DNA of 64,000 nucleotides from Marinimicrobium hydrolyticum (GTDB lineage: Bacteria; Pseudomonadota; Gammaproteobacteria; Pseudomonadales; Cellvibrionaceae): NCBI RefSeq assembly GCF_030848505.1, contig NZ_JAVDDU010000003.1, positions 434,001 to 498,000 of the forward strand. Direction: 5' to 3'. The notes beneath the pieces were generated by a model that was not told the DNA's origin, did not search any database, and saw nothing but the letters and a program-made list of their open reading frames with translations. Each line of letters starts with the position of its first letter. The stretch's first letter is position 1. Below, piece after piece: positions 32,902 to 43,925 of this stretch. A program made the position numbers and the translations under genes.

Positions 32902-33918
32902 CTACCGAGGCTCGATCGCCGACAAGTGGCGCGCCACGGCCAGCCAGGAGCCCAGCAACCCCAGCAGGCCGGATAACAGCACCAATTGCACGCTGTGCGT
33001 CCAACCCAAGCCTTGCAGGCGAAACTGGCTCTGATAGAGATCCGCCAAATGGGCTACAGGCCCCGACAACCACCAGAGGCCGAGGCCCACCAACAGTAGA
33101 GCCAGCAAACCGCCCCCCATACCATACCAGAGGCCGGTGTACAGAAAAGGCCGACGCACAAACGCATCGGTGCCGCCCACAAGCTTCACCACTAGAATCT
33201 CATCACGGCGGTTTTCAATGGCCAGGCGGATGGTGTTGCCAATGGCCAACAACACGCCCAGTGCCAACAAGCCGGCCAAAGCCAACACCAGCCTCTGCCC
33301 CAGGCGCATGAGCTGTTGCAGGCGCGTGACCCAGGCCATATCCACACGCGCTTCGGCGATCAACGCTTCGCTTTCCAACTCCTGCTGCAAGGCCTCCAAT
33401 CCCTCTGGTGTAATGCCCGCTTCAGCGGGAAAAACCAGCAGAACATCCGGCAGCGGGTTGCGCTCCAGCCCTTCCACCACACGGCCCAGGCCAGAATAGC
33501 GTTTGAATTCCTCCAGGGCGGCATCGGGTGGGATGTGCTCCACGCTGAGCACATCCGGTCGTTCCAGGATGCGCGTTTGCAGCGCGGAAATGGCATCGGG
33601 GCGGGCGTCGCGCTGAACAAATACCGACAACTGGCTGGACTCCTGCCAGCTGTAGCCCAGGTTCTGCACATTGCTGAGCGCCACATATAGGGCCGCCGGC
33701 AAGGCCACTGCTACCGCCACCACCAGCCAGGTGAGCAAGCTTTGCAGAGGCGTGCGCAGTAGTCTCGCCAAGCTCTCCGCCGCCGTGGTGCTGTGGTGGC
33801 CCACCCAGGAGTCCAGGCGGTCGGAAACTTTTGCCCTGCTTTGACTGGCGCCTTGCGGCACACGCCCGCCTTTACGTGCTGGGCTGCTGGCTCGCTCAGA
33901 AGGACGGCGGGGGTTCAT
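32902..33918 (-). CDS. ftsX: cell division protein FtsX
   Basis: 338 aa. Permease-like partner of FtsE that controls murein hydrolases at the septum. A long basic cytoplasmic tail (about 1-60) is followed by TM1 (SLLTWLVVAVAVALPAALYV) and an extracytoplasmic domain (QLSVFVQRDARPDAISALQT ... YSGLGRVVEGLERNPLPDVL). Three further helices (LVLALAGLLALGVLLAIGNT; GLWYGMGGGLLALLLVGLGL; VQLVLLSGLLGLLGSWLAVA) end the protein. The ATG overlaps the ftsE stop (ATGA). Normal family length. Confidence 0.95.
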   Translation of the reverse strand: MNPRRPSERASSPARKGGRVPQGASQSRAKVSDRLDSWVGHHSTTAAESLARLLRTPLQSLLTWLVVAVAVALPAALYVALSNVQNLGYSWQESSQLSVFVQRDARPDAISALQTRILERPDVLSVEHIPPDAALEEFKRYSGLGRVVEGLERNPLPDVLLVFPAEAGITPEGLEALQQELESEALIAEARVDMAWVTRLQQLMRLGQRLVLALAGLLALGVLLAIGNTIRLAIENRRDEILVVKLVGGTDAFVRRPFLYTGLWYGMGGGLLALLLVGLGLWWLSGPVAHLADLYQSQFRLQGLGWTHSVQLVLLSGLLGLLGSWLAVARHLSAIEPR

Positions 33919-34580
33919 GTCAGCACCCCATCATGCACGACTTGCCCTTTGGACAACCCCAGCACTCGCTTGCCCATACGCTTCAGCAGGCTAATGTCGT
34001 GGCTGGCGATCATGATGGTTACGCCCACTTCGTTAAACTGGCGAAACAGCTTCATGATATCGGCGGACAGCTCGGGATCCAGGTTACCCGTCGGTTCATC
34101 CGCCAACAGCAGCGGCGGCTTGTTCACCACCGCTCGGGCAATACCCACCCGTTGTTGCTCACCACCGGAAAGCACCACGGGGTTCTGGCGCTCCTTATCC
34201 AGCAAACCCACTTTATCCAAGGCGGCACGGACACGCCGACCCGTTTCGGCGGGTTGATAGCCGGCAATTTGCAGGGGCAGGGCGACGTTGTCGAAGACGC
34301 TGCGATCAAACAGCAGCTGATGGTTCTGAAAAACCACACCGACTTTGCGGCGGTAGTAGGGGATCTGGCTGCGGGAAAGGCGGTTGAGGTTGCGTCCATC
34401 CACAAAGACCTGGCCCTGGCTGGGACGCTCCATCAACATGATCAATTTCATCAGGGTGCTTTTGCCCGCCCCGGAATGGCCGGTCAGAAAGACCATCTCC
34501 CCCTGGGCGACCTCTAAATCCACCCGAGCGAGCGCGTCCTGCCCGTCGTAGCGCTTGCTGACACCGTCAAAACGAATCAC
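33915..34580 (-). CDS. ftsE: cell division ATP-binding protein FtsE
   Basis: 221 aa. ABC ATPase of the FtsEX complex at the divisome. GTG 34580 follows AGAGGA by 6 nt. Motifs: Walker A GHSGAGKST, Q-loop VVFQNHQLL, ABC signature LSGGEQQRVGIARA, Walker B LLLADEPTGNLD and the switch His in IMIASHDISL. It sits 28 nt after ftsY and overlaps ftsX, the standard order. All catalytic residues are present. Confidence 0.96.
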   Translation of the reverse strand: MIRFDGVSKRYDGQDALARVDLEVAQGEMVFLTGHSGAGKSTLMKLIMLMERPSQGQVFVDGRNLNRLSRSQIPYYRRKVGVVFQNHQLLFDRSVFDNVALPLQIAGYQPAETGRRVRAALDKVGLLDKERQNPVVLSGGEQQRVGIARAVVNKPPLLLADEPTGNLDPELSADIMKLFRQFNEVGVTIMIASHDISLLKRMGKRVLGLSKGQVVHDGVLT

Positions 34581-34608
34581 GTGGGGATCCTCTTGTTACG
34601 CACCCCAA

Positions 34609-35706
34609 TTACTCGCCGCGACTTCCGAACAGCGCTTCTACAAAGGGTTTGGCTTTGAAAGGTTGCAGGTCGTCCACACTCTCGCCGACGCCGATAAAGC
34701 GCACCGGCAGGTTGAACGATTTACTCAGTGCGAATACCACACCGCCCTTGGCGGTGCCGTCCAGTTTGGTCAGCACCAGGCCGGTGACGCCGGCCGTATC
34801 GATAAACTGCCGCGCTTGGCTGACGGCGTTTTGCCCGGTACCCGCATCGAGCACTAACAGTACTTCGTGAGGCGCACTGGCGTCCAGTTTGCCCATCACT
34901 CGGCGTACTTTGCTCAGTTCTTCCATCAAGTGATCTTTGTTGTGCAAGCGGCCTGCGGTGTCCGCAATAACCACATCCAGACCGCGGGATTTGGCCGCCT
35001 GCAGGGCATCAAAAATAACCGAGGCGCTATCGGCACCTGTGTGTTGAGCGATCACCGGTACGTTATTGCGCTCTCCCCACACCTGCAGCTGTTCCACTGC
35101 GGCGGCCCGGAAGGTATCGCCCGCGGCGAGCATGACTTTTTTGCCGTCGTTCTGCAGTCGTTTGGCCAGTTTGCCGATGGTAGTGGTCTTGCCTACACCA
35201 TTTACACCCACCACTAAAATGACGTAAGGCTCCTTGCTGGTATCGATTTCCAGGGGTGCCTCAACCGGCTCCAACATGGCCGCCATTTGGTCGCGCAGAG
35301 CGGCGTATAGGGATTCTGGGCTGGAGAGTTGTTTGCGGGTCACGCCTTCGGTCAAAGCGTCGATGATCTGATCAGTGGCTTCCATACCCACATCGGCCAC
35401 CAGCAATTGCGCCTCAATCTCATCAATCAAGTCATCATCGATGACTTTGCTGCCCAGGATCAGGTTGCCCATACCTTCGGTAAAATGGCTACTGGTTCGC
35501 GTCAGGCCTTTTTTGATGCGGGTAAAAAAGCTGCCGGCAGCGGGTTGGGCCTCGGGCTCTTCCGGCATAGCCACTGATGGTTTTTCCGGGGCTACTGAGG
35601 GCTCTTCAACTACCGGGGGTGAGCTCGACGCCTGATCTTCACCAGTGGGCTCATTACCAGTGGGTTCTGGAGTTTGCTCGGGTTTCTTTTTACGCTTGAA
35701 GAACAT
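34609..35706 (-). CDS. ftsY: signal recognition particle receptor FtsY
   Basis: 365 aa. GTPase that docks SRP-ribosome complexes at the membrane. An N-terminal acidic, Pro/Glu-rich region (about 5-60) contacts lipids or the translocon. The NG domain follows: G1 GVNGVGKTTTIGKLAKRL, G2 DTFRAAAVEQL, G3 DTAGRLHNKDHLMEEL, G4 TKLDGTAKGG and a closing VRFIGVGESVDDLQPF. It is first in the ftsYEX cluster and diverges from rsmD, so a two-way promoter region lies between 35707 and 35784. Confidence 0.96.
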   Translation of the reverse strand: MFFKRKKKPEQTPEPTGNEPTGEDQASSSPPVVEEPSVAPEKPSVAMPEEPEAQPAAGSFFTRIKKGLTRTSSHFTEGMGNLILGSKVIDDDLIDEIEAQLLVADVGMEATDQIIDALTEGVTRKQLSSPESLYAALRDQMAAMLEPVEAPLEIDTSKEPYVILVVGVNGVGKTTTIGKLAKRLQNDGKKVMLAAGDTFRAAAVEQLQVWGERNNVPVIAQHTGADSASVIFDALQAAKSRGLDVVIADTAGRLHNKDHLMEELSKVRRVMGKLDASAPHEVLLVLDAGTGQNAVSQARQFIDTAGVTGLVLTKLDGTAKGGVVFALSKSFNLPVRFIGVGESVDDLQPFKAKPFVEALFGSRGE

Positions 35707-35784
35707 AGTGTAGGGCCTGAACTTATCGAACTGCTGGAAAGACGCTATCCTACCACTTTCGTTTCCGCTTTAGAGAGAGACTTG

Positions 35785-37737
<1,953 letters not shown>

Positions 37738-37746
37738 AGCCACATC

Positions 37747-39072
37747 TCAAACTGACGAATCGTTATTATACAGACTCCGCTGAGTCAGTTTCTGATCCAC
37801 CGTTTGATTGAACACACAGGTAAATTCGCTACCCTTGCCCACCTCACTACGGATTTGCAGTTCGCCTTCGTGCCGCAACAGCACATGTTTAACGATTGCC
37901 AACCCTAAACCTGCCCCACCAGTACTGCTGTTGCGACTTGCCTCCACCCGATAAAAACGCTGGGTGAGGTAGGGAATGTGTTTGCTCTCGAAGCCGGGGC
38001 CGTTATCTTGCACCGAAATGTGGACTTCCTGCCGATGCCGTTTCGCTTTCAGGGCAATCTTGCCTCCCGGCGGCGTGTACTTGATGGCGTTGGTCACCAA
38101 ATTGGAAAAGGCACTGTGCAGTTCTTTTTCACTGCCCAACAGCTCAACACCGGCTTCACACTCCAGTGTGATGTGATGCCCCAATTCGCCACTCAATGCC
38201 TGAGCTTCGGTGTGAATACTGCGCAGCAACGGCTCCAAAGGCACGGGTTTTTGGTTGTAGCCCGCCTCAGCGGTTTCCAGTTTGGACAGCGCCAGCAAAT
38301 CGTTCACTAACATCGCCATACGGCGCGCTTGTTGTTCCATCTGGGTTAGAGCTTTTTGCCACTGCGGCCCCAAGTTTGGGCTATCGCTTAGTGTTTCCAA
38401 ATACCCGGTCAAAACTGTTAGCGGCGTGCGCAGCTCGTGACTGACGTTGGCCACAAAATCCTGGCGCATCTGTTCGAGTTTGTGCAATTGGGTCACGTCC
38501 CTAACCACCACCAAACGTTCAGCATTACCGAAACGGGTGATCTGGAACTGCAGTTGTTTACTGTTGAAACGCGGCGAGGGAATTTCCACCGGCTCGCCGT
38601 ATTGACCTTCGTCAAAGTAACTGACAAAGCGCGGATGACGGACAAAGTTAATAATCGATTTGCCCTGATCACTGAGACGAAAACCGAGCAGGCGTTGAGC
38701 GGCGGGATTCCACCAATCCAAATAGCCGCGTCGATCCAGGATGATGACTCCATCACGCAGTGCTGAGGTGGTTTCCTGCACTCGGCTGATGACGGCTTCC
38801 AGACTGGCTTTTTCTTTTTCCTGGCGCCGCTGCATATGGTAGATGCGGTCGTAAACCTCGCCCCAGAAACGATTGGCCTCCGGAGGCGGTAGATCGCTGT
38901 TGGACAGCAGCCAACGATTAAAGCAATAGATTTGCCGCAGTGTATAGACCACGTAAATGGAGCTGGCCAGGAACAAAGCCCACCCCATGTGCCCGAACCA
39001 CAGCCCCGCGATCAACCCCAGGGCTAGCAGCATTAATAAGCGCCGCAGTTCAGCGCTGAATCCTCGCAGCAA
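37747..39072 (-). CDS. phoR: phosphate regulon sensor histidine kinase
   Basis: 441 aa. TTG 39072 is chosen because AAGGAG lies 9 nt ahead and the family N-terminus (RGFSAELRRLLML) begins there; the frame extends to 39174, but those codons are repeat DNA. Two membrane helices (about 10-45), a linker, a PAS domain (about 95-195, VISRVQETTSALRDGVIILD), HisKA with the phospho-His in NVSHELRTPLTVLTGYL, then HATPase with NLVTNAIKYTP, QDNGPGF and GGAGLGLAIVKHVLL. It senses phosphate status through Pst/PhoU and phosphorylates PhoB. It lies 236 nt behind phoB, an unusually wide gap caused by element C. Confidence 0.94.
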   Translation of the reverse strand: MLRGFSAELRRLLMLLALGLIAGLWFGHMGWALFLASSIYVVYTLRQIYCFNRWLLSNSDLPPPEANRFWGEVYDRIYHMQRRQEKEKASLEAVISRVQETTSALRDGVIILDRRGYLDWWNPAAQRLLGFRLSDQGKSIINFVRHPRFVSYFDEGQYGEPVEIPSPRFNSKQLQFQITRFGNAERLVVVRDVTQLHKLEQMRQDFVANVSHELRTPLTVLTGYLETLSDSPNLGPQWQKALTQMEQQARRMAMLVNDLLALSKLETAEAGYNQKPVPLEPLLRSIHTEAQALSGELGHHITLECEAGVELLGSEKELHSAFSNLVTNAIKYTPPGGKIALKAKRHRQEVHISVQDNGPGFESKHIPYLTQRFYRVEASRNSSTGGAGLGLAIVKHVLLRHEGELQIRSEVGKGSEFTCVFNQTVDQKLTQRSLYNNDSSV

Positions 39073-39109
39073 ACTTGCTGTCTCCTTATTTTTAGTCGAA
39101 GTGGAGGAG

Positions 39110-39214
39110 AGGAAAGGATACCCTGTGTTTTGAGACACGCTGTATATACATCCTTGTACGCTCCGCGTCGGCATCCTGCCTCCGAGGGTCTCAAAACACA
39201 GGGTATCCTTTCCT
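39110..39214 (+). repeat. palindromic intergenic element, copy C (between phoB and phoR)
   Basis: Perfect 26-nt inverted arms at 39110-39135 and 39189-39214 (aggaaaggataccctgtgtt type) enclose 53 nt. The shared 27-nt core lies directly inside the left arm (39136-39162); it differs from copy B at 3 positions and from copy A at 5. On the phoBR message it would form a very stable hairpin about 23 nt ahead of the phoR ribosome site. Confidence 0.8.
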
Positions 39215-39308
39215 GGCTAGCTCCGGAGTAATCCCGGTCGCTATGACTACTAACTCATTAAGGTTGGTAGCAATGAAATGGACCAATAACGATCTACTTC
39301 ATTGTGAA

Positions 39309-40004
39309 TCAATAGCCTTGTGCAGAAAACCGGTACCCGGTACCGCGCACCGTTTGTACCAGGTTCTCATGGTTATCGATGGACAGCGCCTTGCGCAAGC
39401 GCCGGATGTGAACATCCACCGTGCGCTCTTCCACATAGACGTTGCCGCCCCACACGTGATCAAGCAATTGGCTGCGAGTATAGGCTCTTTCCTGGTGAGT
39501 AAGAAAGAATTCCAGTAGGCGGTATTCGGTGGGTCCCAGGTCGATGCCCTGATCGTGAATGGTCACTCGGTGGCTACTGGGATCCAGACACAACCCCTGC
39601 ACACAAATTTGCGTTGCGCCCGCCAGCGGGTCGGTACGGCGCAAAACGGCTTTGAGTCTAGCCACCAGCTCCCGAGGCGAGAAAGGCTTGGTGATATAGT
39701 CATCAGCACCCACTTCAAGGCCCTGAATTTTGTTGTCCTCCTCACCCTTGGCGGTGAGCAGAATAATGGGCACCTGAGCGGTCACTTCGTCCTGCTTGAG
39801 CCGGCGCGCCAGCTCCAGGCCACTGGTGCCCGGCATCATCCAATCCAGCAGTACCAGGTCCGGTCGTTTGTCGATGATCAGGCTATGAGCTTCCTGGGCA
39901 TTACCCGCCTCCAGGCATTGGTAATCCGCCATCTCCAGTGCCACCCGCAGCATATCGCGAATGGCGGTCTCATCGTCGACAATAAGAATGGTGCGCGTTG
40001 CCAT
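39309..40004 (-). CDS. phoB: phosphate regulon response regulator
   Basis: 231 aa from ATG 40004 (MATRTILIVDDETAIRDML); the frame is open 26 codons upstream, but into element DNA. The receiver domain (about 1-120) has the acidic pocket IVDDE, phospho-Asp in LVLLDWMMPGTSG, Thr/Ala switch LLTAKGEE and Lys in YITKPFSPREL. An OmpR-type winged helix follows (about 135-229: LDLGPTEYRLLEFFLTHQER is close to the family, then RTVDVHIRRLRKAL and VRGTGYRFS). It should bind Pho boxes, including the one at 40219-40236 in its own promoter. Confidence 0.96.
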   Translation of the reverse strand: MATRTILIVDDETAIRDMLRVALEMADYQCLEAGNAQEAHSLIIDKRPDLVLLDWMMPGTSGLELARRLKQDEVTAQVPIILLTAKGEEDNKIQGLEVGADDYITKPFSPRELVARLKAVLRRTDPLAGATQICVQGLCLDPSSHRVTIHDQGIDLGPTEYRLLEFFLTHQERAYTRSQLLDHVWGGNVYVEERTVDVHIRRLRKALSIDNHENLVQTVRGTGYRFSAQGY

Positions 40005-40038
40005 AAATCCGCCTGTCAGTGATCGAGTCCAGCACCCT

Positions 40039-40180
40039 GCAGGCCGTTGAAAAACGTTTTCGAGGCAGGTGATGCAAGGCAAAAACAGGCGAAAAAGCGG
40101 AGTTTATGTGGAATAAATGAGCATTTTGAGCCTGTTTTTAACGCCGCATCGGCCACGCAGATAGTTTTTCAACAGCCTGC
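40039..40180. mobile_element. 142-bp MITE-like palindromic element in the phoB leader
   Basis: 17-nt terminal inverted repeats with one mismatch (gcaggccgttgaaaaac at 40039-40055; its complement at 40164-40180). An inner arm pair lies at 40081-40090 (aaaaacaggc) and 40130-40139. The whole element is an imperfect palindrome with no coding capacity. The ends and the 'ttattccacataaactccgc' interior resemble a family I recall scattered in Pseudomonas-like and marine gammaproteobacteria. No clear target-site duplication was found. Confidence 0.75.
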
Positions 40181-40202
40181 AAAGATGTGCCTATGCCAGC
40201 AC

Positions 40203-40236
40203 ATTAAACACGCTCAGTGTTACACATTTGTGACAA
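40203..40236 (-). promoter_or_regulatory. Pho box and -10 of the phoB promoter
   Basis: On the minus strand TTGTCAC-AAAT-GTGTAAC (40236-40219) fits two 7-nt Pho half-sites with a 4-nt AT spacer; the first is perfect, the second matches partly. TTTAAT (40208-40203) lies 10 nt downstream, as in PhoB-activated promoters where the box replaces the -35. Transcription would start near 40196, so the whole MITE-like element falls in the 5' leader. Confidence 0.6.
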
Positions 40237-40265
40237 ACAAAATATTTGGCGCCCTACGCAGCGGA

Positions 40266-41186
40266 TCAACCCACGGCAAAATCCAGCACTAGCCCCACGA
40301 AAATGGCGAAACCCACCCAGTTATTATTCAGAAAAGCCCGGAAGCAGGGGCCGCGTTCCCGGTGGCGAATCAGGTACTGCTGGTAGACGAACAGGCCCGC
40401 AGCCACGGTCAGGCCCAGGTAGTAAAAAGTCCCCAATTCAAACCGCCCGCCGACCATGATCAGCGCGTAGAGCGTCATCAACTGGAGAATGCCGGTGATG
40501 GCGCGATCCATATCGCCAAATAAAACCGCTGTGGACTTCACTCCAACGCGCAGGTCGTCGTCCCGGTCCACCATGGCGTAAAACGTGTCGTAGACCACGG
40601 TCCAGAGCACCACAGCGGTGTACAACAGCCAGACATCTTCGCCCAGGGTGCCCCGCTGAGCGGCGAAGGCCATGGGCACAGCCCATGCGAACGCCGCCCC
40701 CAACACCACCTGGGGCAAATGGGTGTAGCGCTTCATAAACGGGTAGCAAAACGCCAAGCCCACGGCGACAAAGGACAGCTTGACGGTAAAGGCATCGGTA
40801 AGCAGCACCAGCCCAAACGCCAGCAGGCAGAGCACCACAAACAGAATGATGGCTTCGCGACTAGACACCTCGCCAGTGGCCATGGGGCGGTCGCGGGTGC
40901 GTTTGACGTGGCCGTCAATCTTGCGATCGGCAAAATCGTTAATGACGCAGCCGGCAGAGCGCATGAGAAATACGCCCAGCATAAAGATGATCAGCAAGTG
41001 CCAGTGCGGGAATCCGCCCGCCGCCAACCACAAGGCCCAGAGCGTGGGCCAAAGCAGCAGAAAAGTGCCGATGGGCCGATTCAAGCGGGTCAGGCGCAGG
41101 TATACCCAGAAACGTTCCTGACATAAGGCCAACAGAGGATGGACTTTGCGCGGTTTTGTCGTTCGACGTTTAGACGGCTGTTTCAT
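40266..41186 (-). CDS. ubiA: 4-hydroxybenzoate polyprenyltransferase
   Basis: 306 aa. Inner-membrane prenyltransferase that attaches the polyprenyl tail to 4-hydroxybenzoate in ubiquinone synthesis. Both Asp-rich motifs are present: [19 protein letters not shown] (binds prenyl diphosphate via Mg) and [20 protein letters not shown]. About eight membrane helices follow the usual pattern ([20 protein letters not shown] first). The start overlaps the ubiC stop by ATGA. Slightly longer than E. coli UbiA (290 aa) because of a basic N-terminal tail. Confidence 0.96.
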   Translation of the reverse strand: MKQPSKRRTTKPRKVHPLLALCQERFWVYLRLTRLNRPIGTFLLLWPTLWALWLAAGGFPHWHLLIIFMLGVFLMRSAGCVINDFADRKIDGHVKRTRDRPMATGEVSSREAIILFVVLCLLAFGLVLLTDAFTVKLSFVAVGLAFCYPFMKRYTHLPQVVLGAAFAWAVPMAFAAQRGTLGEDVWLLYTAVVLWTVVYDTFYAMVDRDDDLRVGVKSTAVLFGDMDRAITGILQLMTLYALIMVGGRFELGTFYYLGLTVAAGLFVYQQYLIRHRERGPCFRAFLNNNWVGFAIFVGLVLDFAVG

Positions 41187-41791
41187 AAGGATAACGTGCG
41201 TGTGAAATGTGGCAAAAAGACTTCACTCACCAACAGGGGTTTATTGTCCAATCGGAACACGGAACGGCGCCCCCACAGTGGCTCACCGGCGCTCAACTCC
41301 GCTGGCACATAGCCCTGGGATGGCTGAATACGGCTGATCTCCAACCCCCCGCGCTGCAAGTCCGGCTGCGCAAACAAAAATGCCCCCAGCGGGCGATCGC
41401 GCAGGTAGCGCAGGCACCTCAAGCGGCCCGCCAGGCTGGTCAAAGGCACCAAACTGCGGGCGAACACCCAGGGTTGGCCGCGTCCCAGTAATAACACCTC
41501 CCGTACCAGTGCCTGACGACCGGCCGGTATACCCAGCAAGCGCTGCTCGGACAGCAGTGGGCGAGCCACCGCCTGGCGTAACACCCGCACCCGAAAGTCG
41601 CCGTCACTGTGGGCCACCAACTTGGCGGTCAGGGACCCTTGATCCAGCAGCCAGGGCCTCAGCGTGCGTGGCGGCGCCACCAGCTGGCTCTGCCAACACG
41701 CCTCTGGAAACCAGCGCGGAGCGGACCACCCGCTGCGACGCTGGGCTTGGCGCGGGAGCTGGGCTGGAGCCTGGGGCATAAGTGCCGACAA
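41183..41791 (-). CDS. ubiC: chorismate lyase
   Basis: 202 aa from TTG 41791, which has GAGGGA 6 nt ahead; ATG 41779 (198 aa) is the alternative. The longer frame to 41854 would run through the promoter -10 box. Converts chorismate to 4-hydroxybenzoate plus pyruvate, the first committed ubiquinone step. Family-like stretches: [40 protein letters not shown], and [20 protein letters not shown]. It forms an operon with ubiA and diverges from the symporter gene. Confidence 0.9.
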   Translation of the reverse strand: MSALMPQAPAQLPRQAQRRSGWSAPRWFPEACWQSQLVAPPRTLRPWLLDQGSLTAKLVAHSDGDFRVRVLRQAVARPLLSEQRLLGIPAGRQALVREVLLLGRGQPWVFARSLVPLTSLAGRLRCLRYLRDRPLGAFLFAQPDLQRGGLEISRIQPSQGYVPAELSAGEPLWGRRSVFRLDNKPLLVSEVFLPHFTRTLSL

Positions 41792-41826
41792 AAAACTTCC
41801 CTCAACGGCGTGGGCGAAAAACCGGC

Positions 41827-41832
41827 ATTCTA
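41827..41832 (-). promoter_or_regulatory. extended -10 promoter of ubiCA
   Basis: Minus-strand TG-T-TAGAAT, 36 nt ahead of the TTG start. The -35 region is poor, so the extended TGn motif is the main support. Confidence 0.45.
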
Positions 41833-41928
41833 ACAGGTTCTGCGGGGGCCGCACTTTACCGCGCCCAGCGGGCTTGATTTAATGACTAGCCGGTAACAGC
41901 GCGCCCACCAATAACAATAGAGAAGCTT

Positions 41929-43197
41929 ATGAGTCTGACAAAACGCATTATTCTGGCCATGGTTCTGGGTATCGTCGTAGGGGCGGTGATCCACATGATC
42001 CCGGCGCTGGATGAAACCCACGCATTCTACCGCTGGGTGGTGGATGGCCTGTTCGATGCCGTGGGTCAGATATTTATCGCCTCTTTGACCCTTCTGGTGG
42101 TGCCCCTGGTGTTTGTGTCCCTGGTGTGCGGCAGCGCCACCCTGGGTGGGGACAGCCGCCTGGGCTATATGGCCATGAAGACCGTCGGCCTGTATCTGCT
42201 GACTACCGCTTTGGCCATCACTATGGCGTTGAGTCTCGCCACCCTGCTCGGGCCGGGTAAAGGCGTCGACTTGGCCACGCCGGAAGCGGCGGAGTTTTCC
42301 GGCGTGGAAGCGCCTTCCATCAAAGATACCCTGATCAACATCATGCCCAGCAACCCCATCAACGCCATGGCCGAAGGCAATATGCTGCAGGTGATCGTGT
42401 TCGCGCTACTGCTGGGTATCGCCATTGCTCGCACCAGCGGTGCGCCCAGCCGCTACATGCTGGAATTTTTCAACAATTTGAACACCGTCATTCTCAAGCT
42501 GGTGATGATCCTCATGCAACTGGCTCCTTATGGGGTCTTTTGTTTGTTGGCCAAACTGTTTTCTGAACTGGGCTGGGGAACCATAGCCGACCTCGGTTTT
42601 TATTTTGCGGTGGTGTTACTGGCACTGCTGCTGCACGGTTTGGGCGTCTACAGTTTATTGCTGAAATTTTTTACCGGCCTGAACCCACTAACGTTTCTGC
42701 GTAAGATGCAACCGGTGATTGTGTTCGGTTTCAGCACCGCCTCCAGCAACGCGACTTTGCCAGTAACCTTGCGCACGGTAGAAAAAGACTTGGGCGTGGA
42801 CAACCGCGTGGCATCATTCAGCGTGCCCTTGGGAGCCACCATCAATATGGACGGCACCGCCATCATGCAGGGTGTCGCCACGGTATTTATCGCTCAAGTG
42901 TATGGCATCGACATTGGCCTGGCAGGCTATCTTTTGGTAGTGCTTACCGCTACGCTCGCCTCCATCGGCACCGCCGGCGTGCCAGGCGTAGGCATGATCA
43001 CTCTGGCCATGGTTCTGCAGCAAGCGGGGCTACCCGTGGAAGGCGTAGCCTTAATCATCGGCGTCGACCGACTGCTGGACATGGTGCGCACGGCCGTGAA
43101 CATCACGGGTGATGCGATGGTGTCGACGGTGGTGGCCGATAGTGAAACGCTTTTGGATCGGGAGAAATTCATCAGTTCTGGAAAAGGCGAGCGGTGA
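41929..43197 (+). CDS. dicarboxylate/amino acid:cation symporter (DAACS family)
   Basis: 422 aa. Secondary transporter of the GltP/DctA fold, moving glutamate, aspartate or C4-dicarboxylates with Na+ or H+. Conserved motifs: the Ser-rich hairpin FGFSTASSNATLPVTLRTVE, TM7 GATINMDGTAIMQG, hairpin 2 IGTAGVPGVGMITLAM, and TM8 DRLLDMVRTAVNITGDA. About eight helices plus two re-entrant loops. ATG 41929 follows AGAGAAG. It stands alone and diverges from ubiCA. The substrate cannot be set from sequence by eye. Confidence 0.92.
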   Translation: MSLTKRIILAMVLGIVVGAVIHMIPALDETHAFYRWVVDGLFDAVGQIFIASLTLLVVPLVFVSLVCGSATLGGDSRLGYMAMKTVGLYLLTTALAITMALSLATLLGPGKGVDLATPEAAEFSGVEAPSIKDTLINIMPSNPINAMAEGNMLQVIVFALLLGIAIARTSGAPSRYMLEFFNNLNTVILKLVMILMQLAPYGVFCLLAKLFSELGWGTIADLGFYFAVVLLALLLHGLGVYSLLLKFFTGLNPLTFLRKMQPVIVFGFSTASSNATLPVTLRTVEKDLGVDNRVASFSVPLGATINMDGTAIMQGVATVFIAQVYGIDIGLAGYLLVVLTATLASIGTAGVPGVGMITLAMVLQQAGLPVEGVALIIGVDRLLDMVRTAVNITGDAMVSTVVADSETLLDREKFISSGKGER

Positions 43198-43293
43198 GCG
43201 ACCGGTTAAACCCGAACCGACTGACATAAACCGTTAGGTACTAAACCAGCACAGTCCTCGGCGACCTCCCACGCTGAGGTGCTACTAGTGCCT

Positions 43294-43776
43294 TCACTTT
43301 TTAGCGTCAATGCGTACAAGAGGCATGAACATGCCTAGCGCGCTGACAAATCCGGCAACCATGTAAACGACCAGGTAAGACCTTGCGGATATCCCTTTTT
43401 CTTGGAACCACAAGTTTGGATCGAAGAACTGCAAAACCAACCACGCAAGACCGACATTCCCTACCAACACCAGCGCTATTGAAGGTATCAGCGGGAGCCG
43501 AAGCTGGAATCCATAGGCCAAGGATCGCGGGTCATTTTCATGTTCGGTTGATACGCTTCCCCTAAGCTCTCCACACAACACGCTATACATTATTCCAACC
43601 AACACCGCTGTAACTCCGGCGGCAACTATCAGCAAAGGTAACCCTAGCTTGAGAGCAATCAGCGGCGGAGTCACTATCAGATAAAAGTAAAGAACGTTGC
43701 GTTTAAAAACAACTACTGACATAACGAGTAGCGAGGCTGCCCACAACCAGGCGAAAGGGGAGGTAACATCAAGCAT
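43294..43776 (-). CDS. hypothetical four-helix membrane protein
   Basis: 160 aa. Four likely membrane helices: about 8-25 (FAWLWAASLLVMSVVVF), 30-70 (YFYLIVTPPLIALKLGLPLL then VAAGVTAVLVGIMYSVL), 95-115 (LIPSIALVLVGNVGLAWLVL) and 132-155 (YLVVYMVAGFVSALGMFMPL). No family recognised. Base composition is lower in GC than the flanking housekeeping genes, and it opens the accessory block that runs to about 52520. Start ATG 43776 lacks a strong ribosome site. Confidence 0.6.
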   Translation of the reverse strand: MLDVTSPFAWLWAASLLVMSVVVFKRNVLYFYLIVTPPLIALKLGLPLLIVAAGVTAVLVGIMYSVLCGELRGSVSTEHENDPRSLAYGFQLRLPLIPSIALVLVGNVGLAWLVLQFFDPNLWFQEKGISARSYLVVYMVAGFVSALGMFMPLVRIDAKK

Positions 43777-43867
43777 GCGTCAAAAGCCCCTGTCTGGGTC
43801 AGTATGGGTGCCTTTTATATACTAATTCTGCCTGACGGAGATAGTAGAATTTTCTCTGACCTAGAAT

Positions 43868-43897
43868 GAAAAAACCGCTGCCCGAATGAGCAGCGGT
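43868..43897 (-). terminator. intrinsic terminator of the 43926-45818 gene
   Basis: On the minus strand ACCGCTGC-(8 nt)-GCAGCGGT followed by a run of T (plus-strand A tract 43869-43874), about 29 nt beyond the stop at 43926. Confidence 0.85.
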
Positions 43898-43925
43898 AAA
43901 TCGTAACAAGCCTCTAGATGCACCC

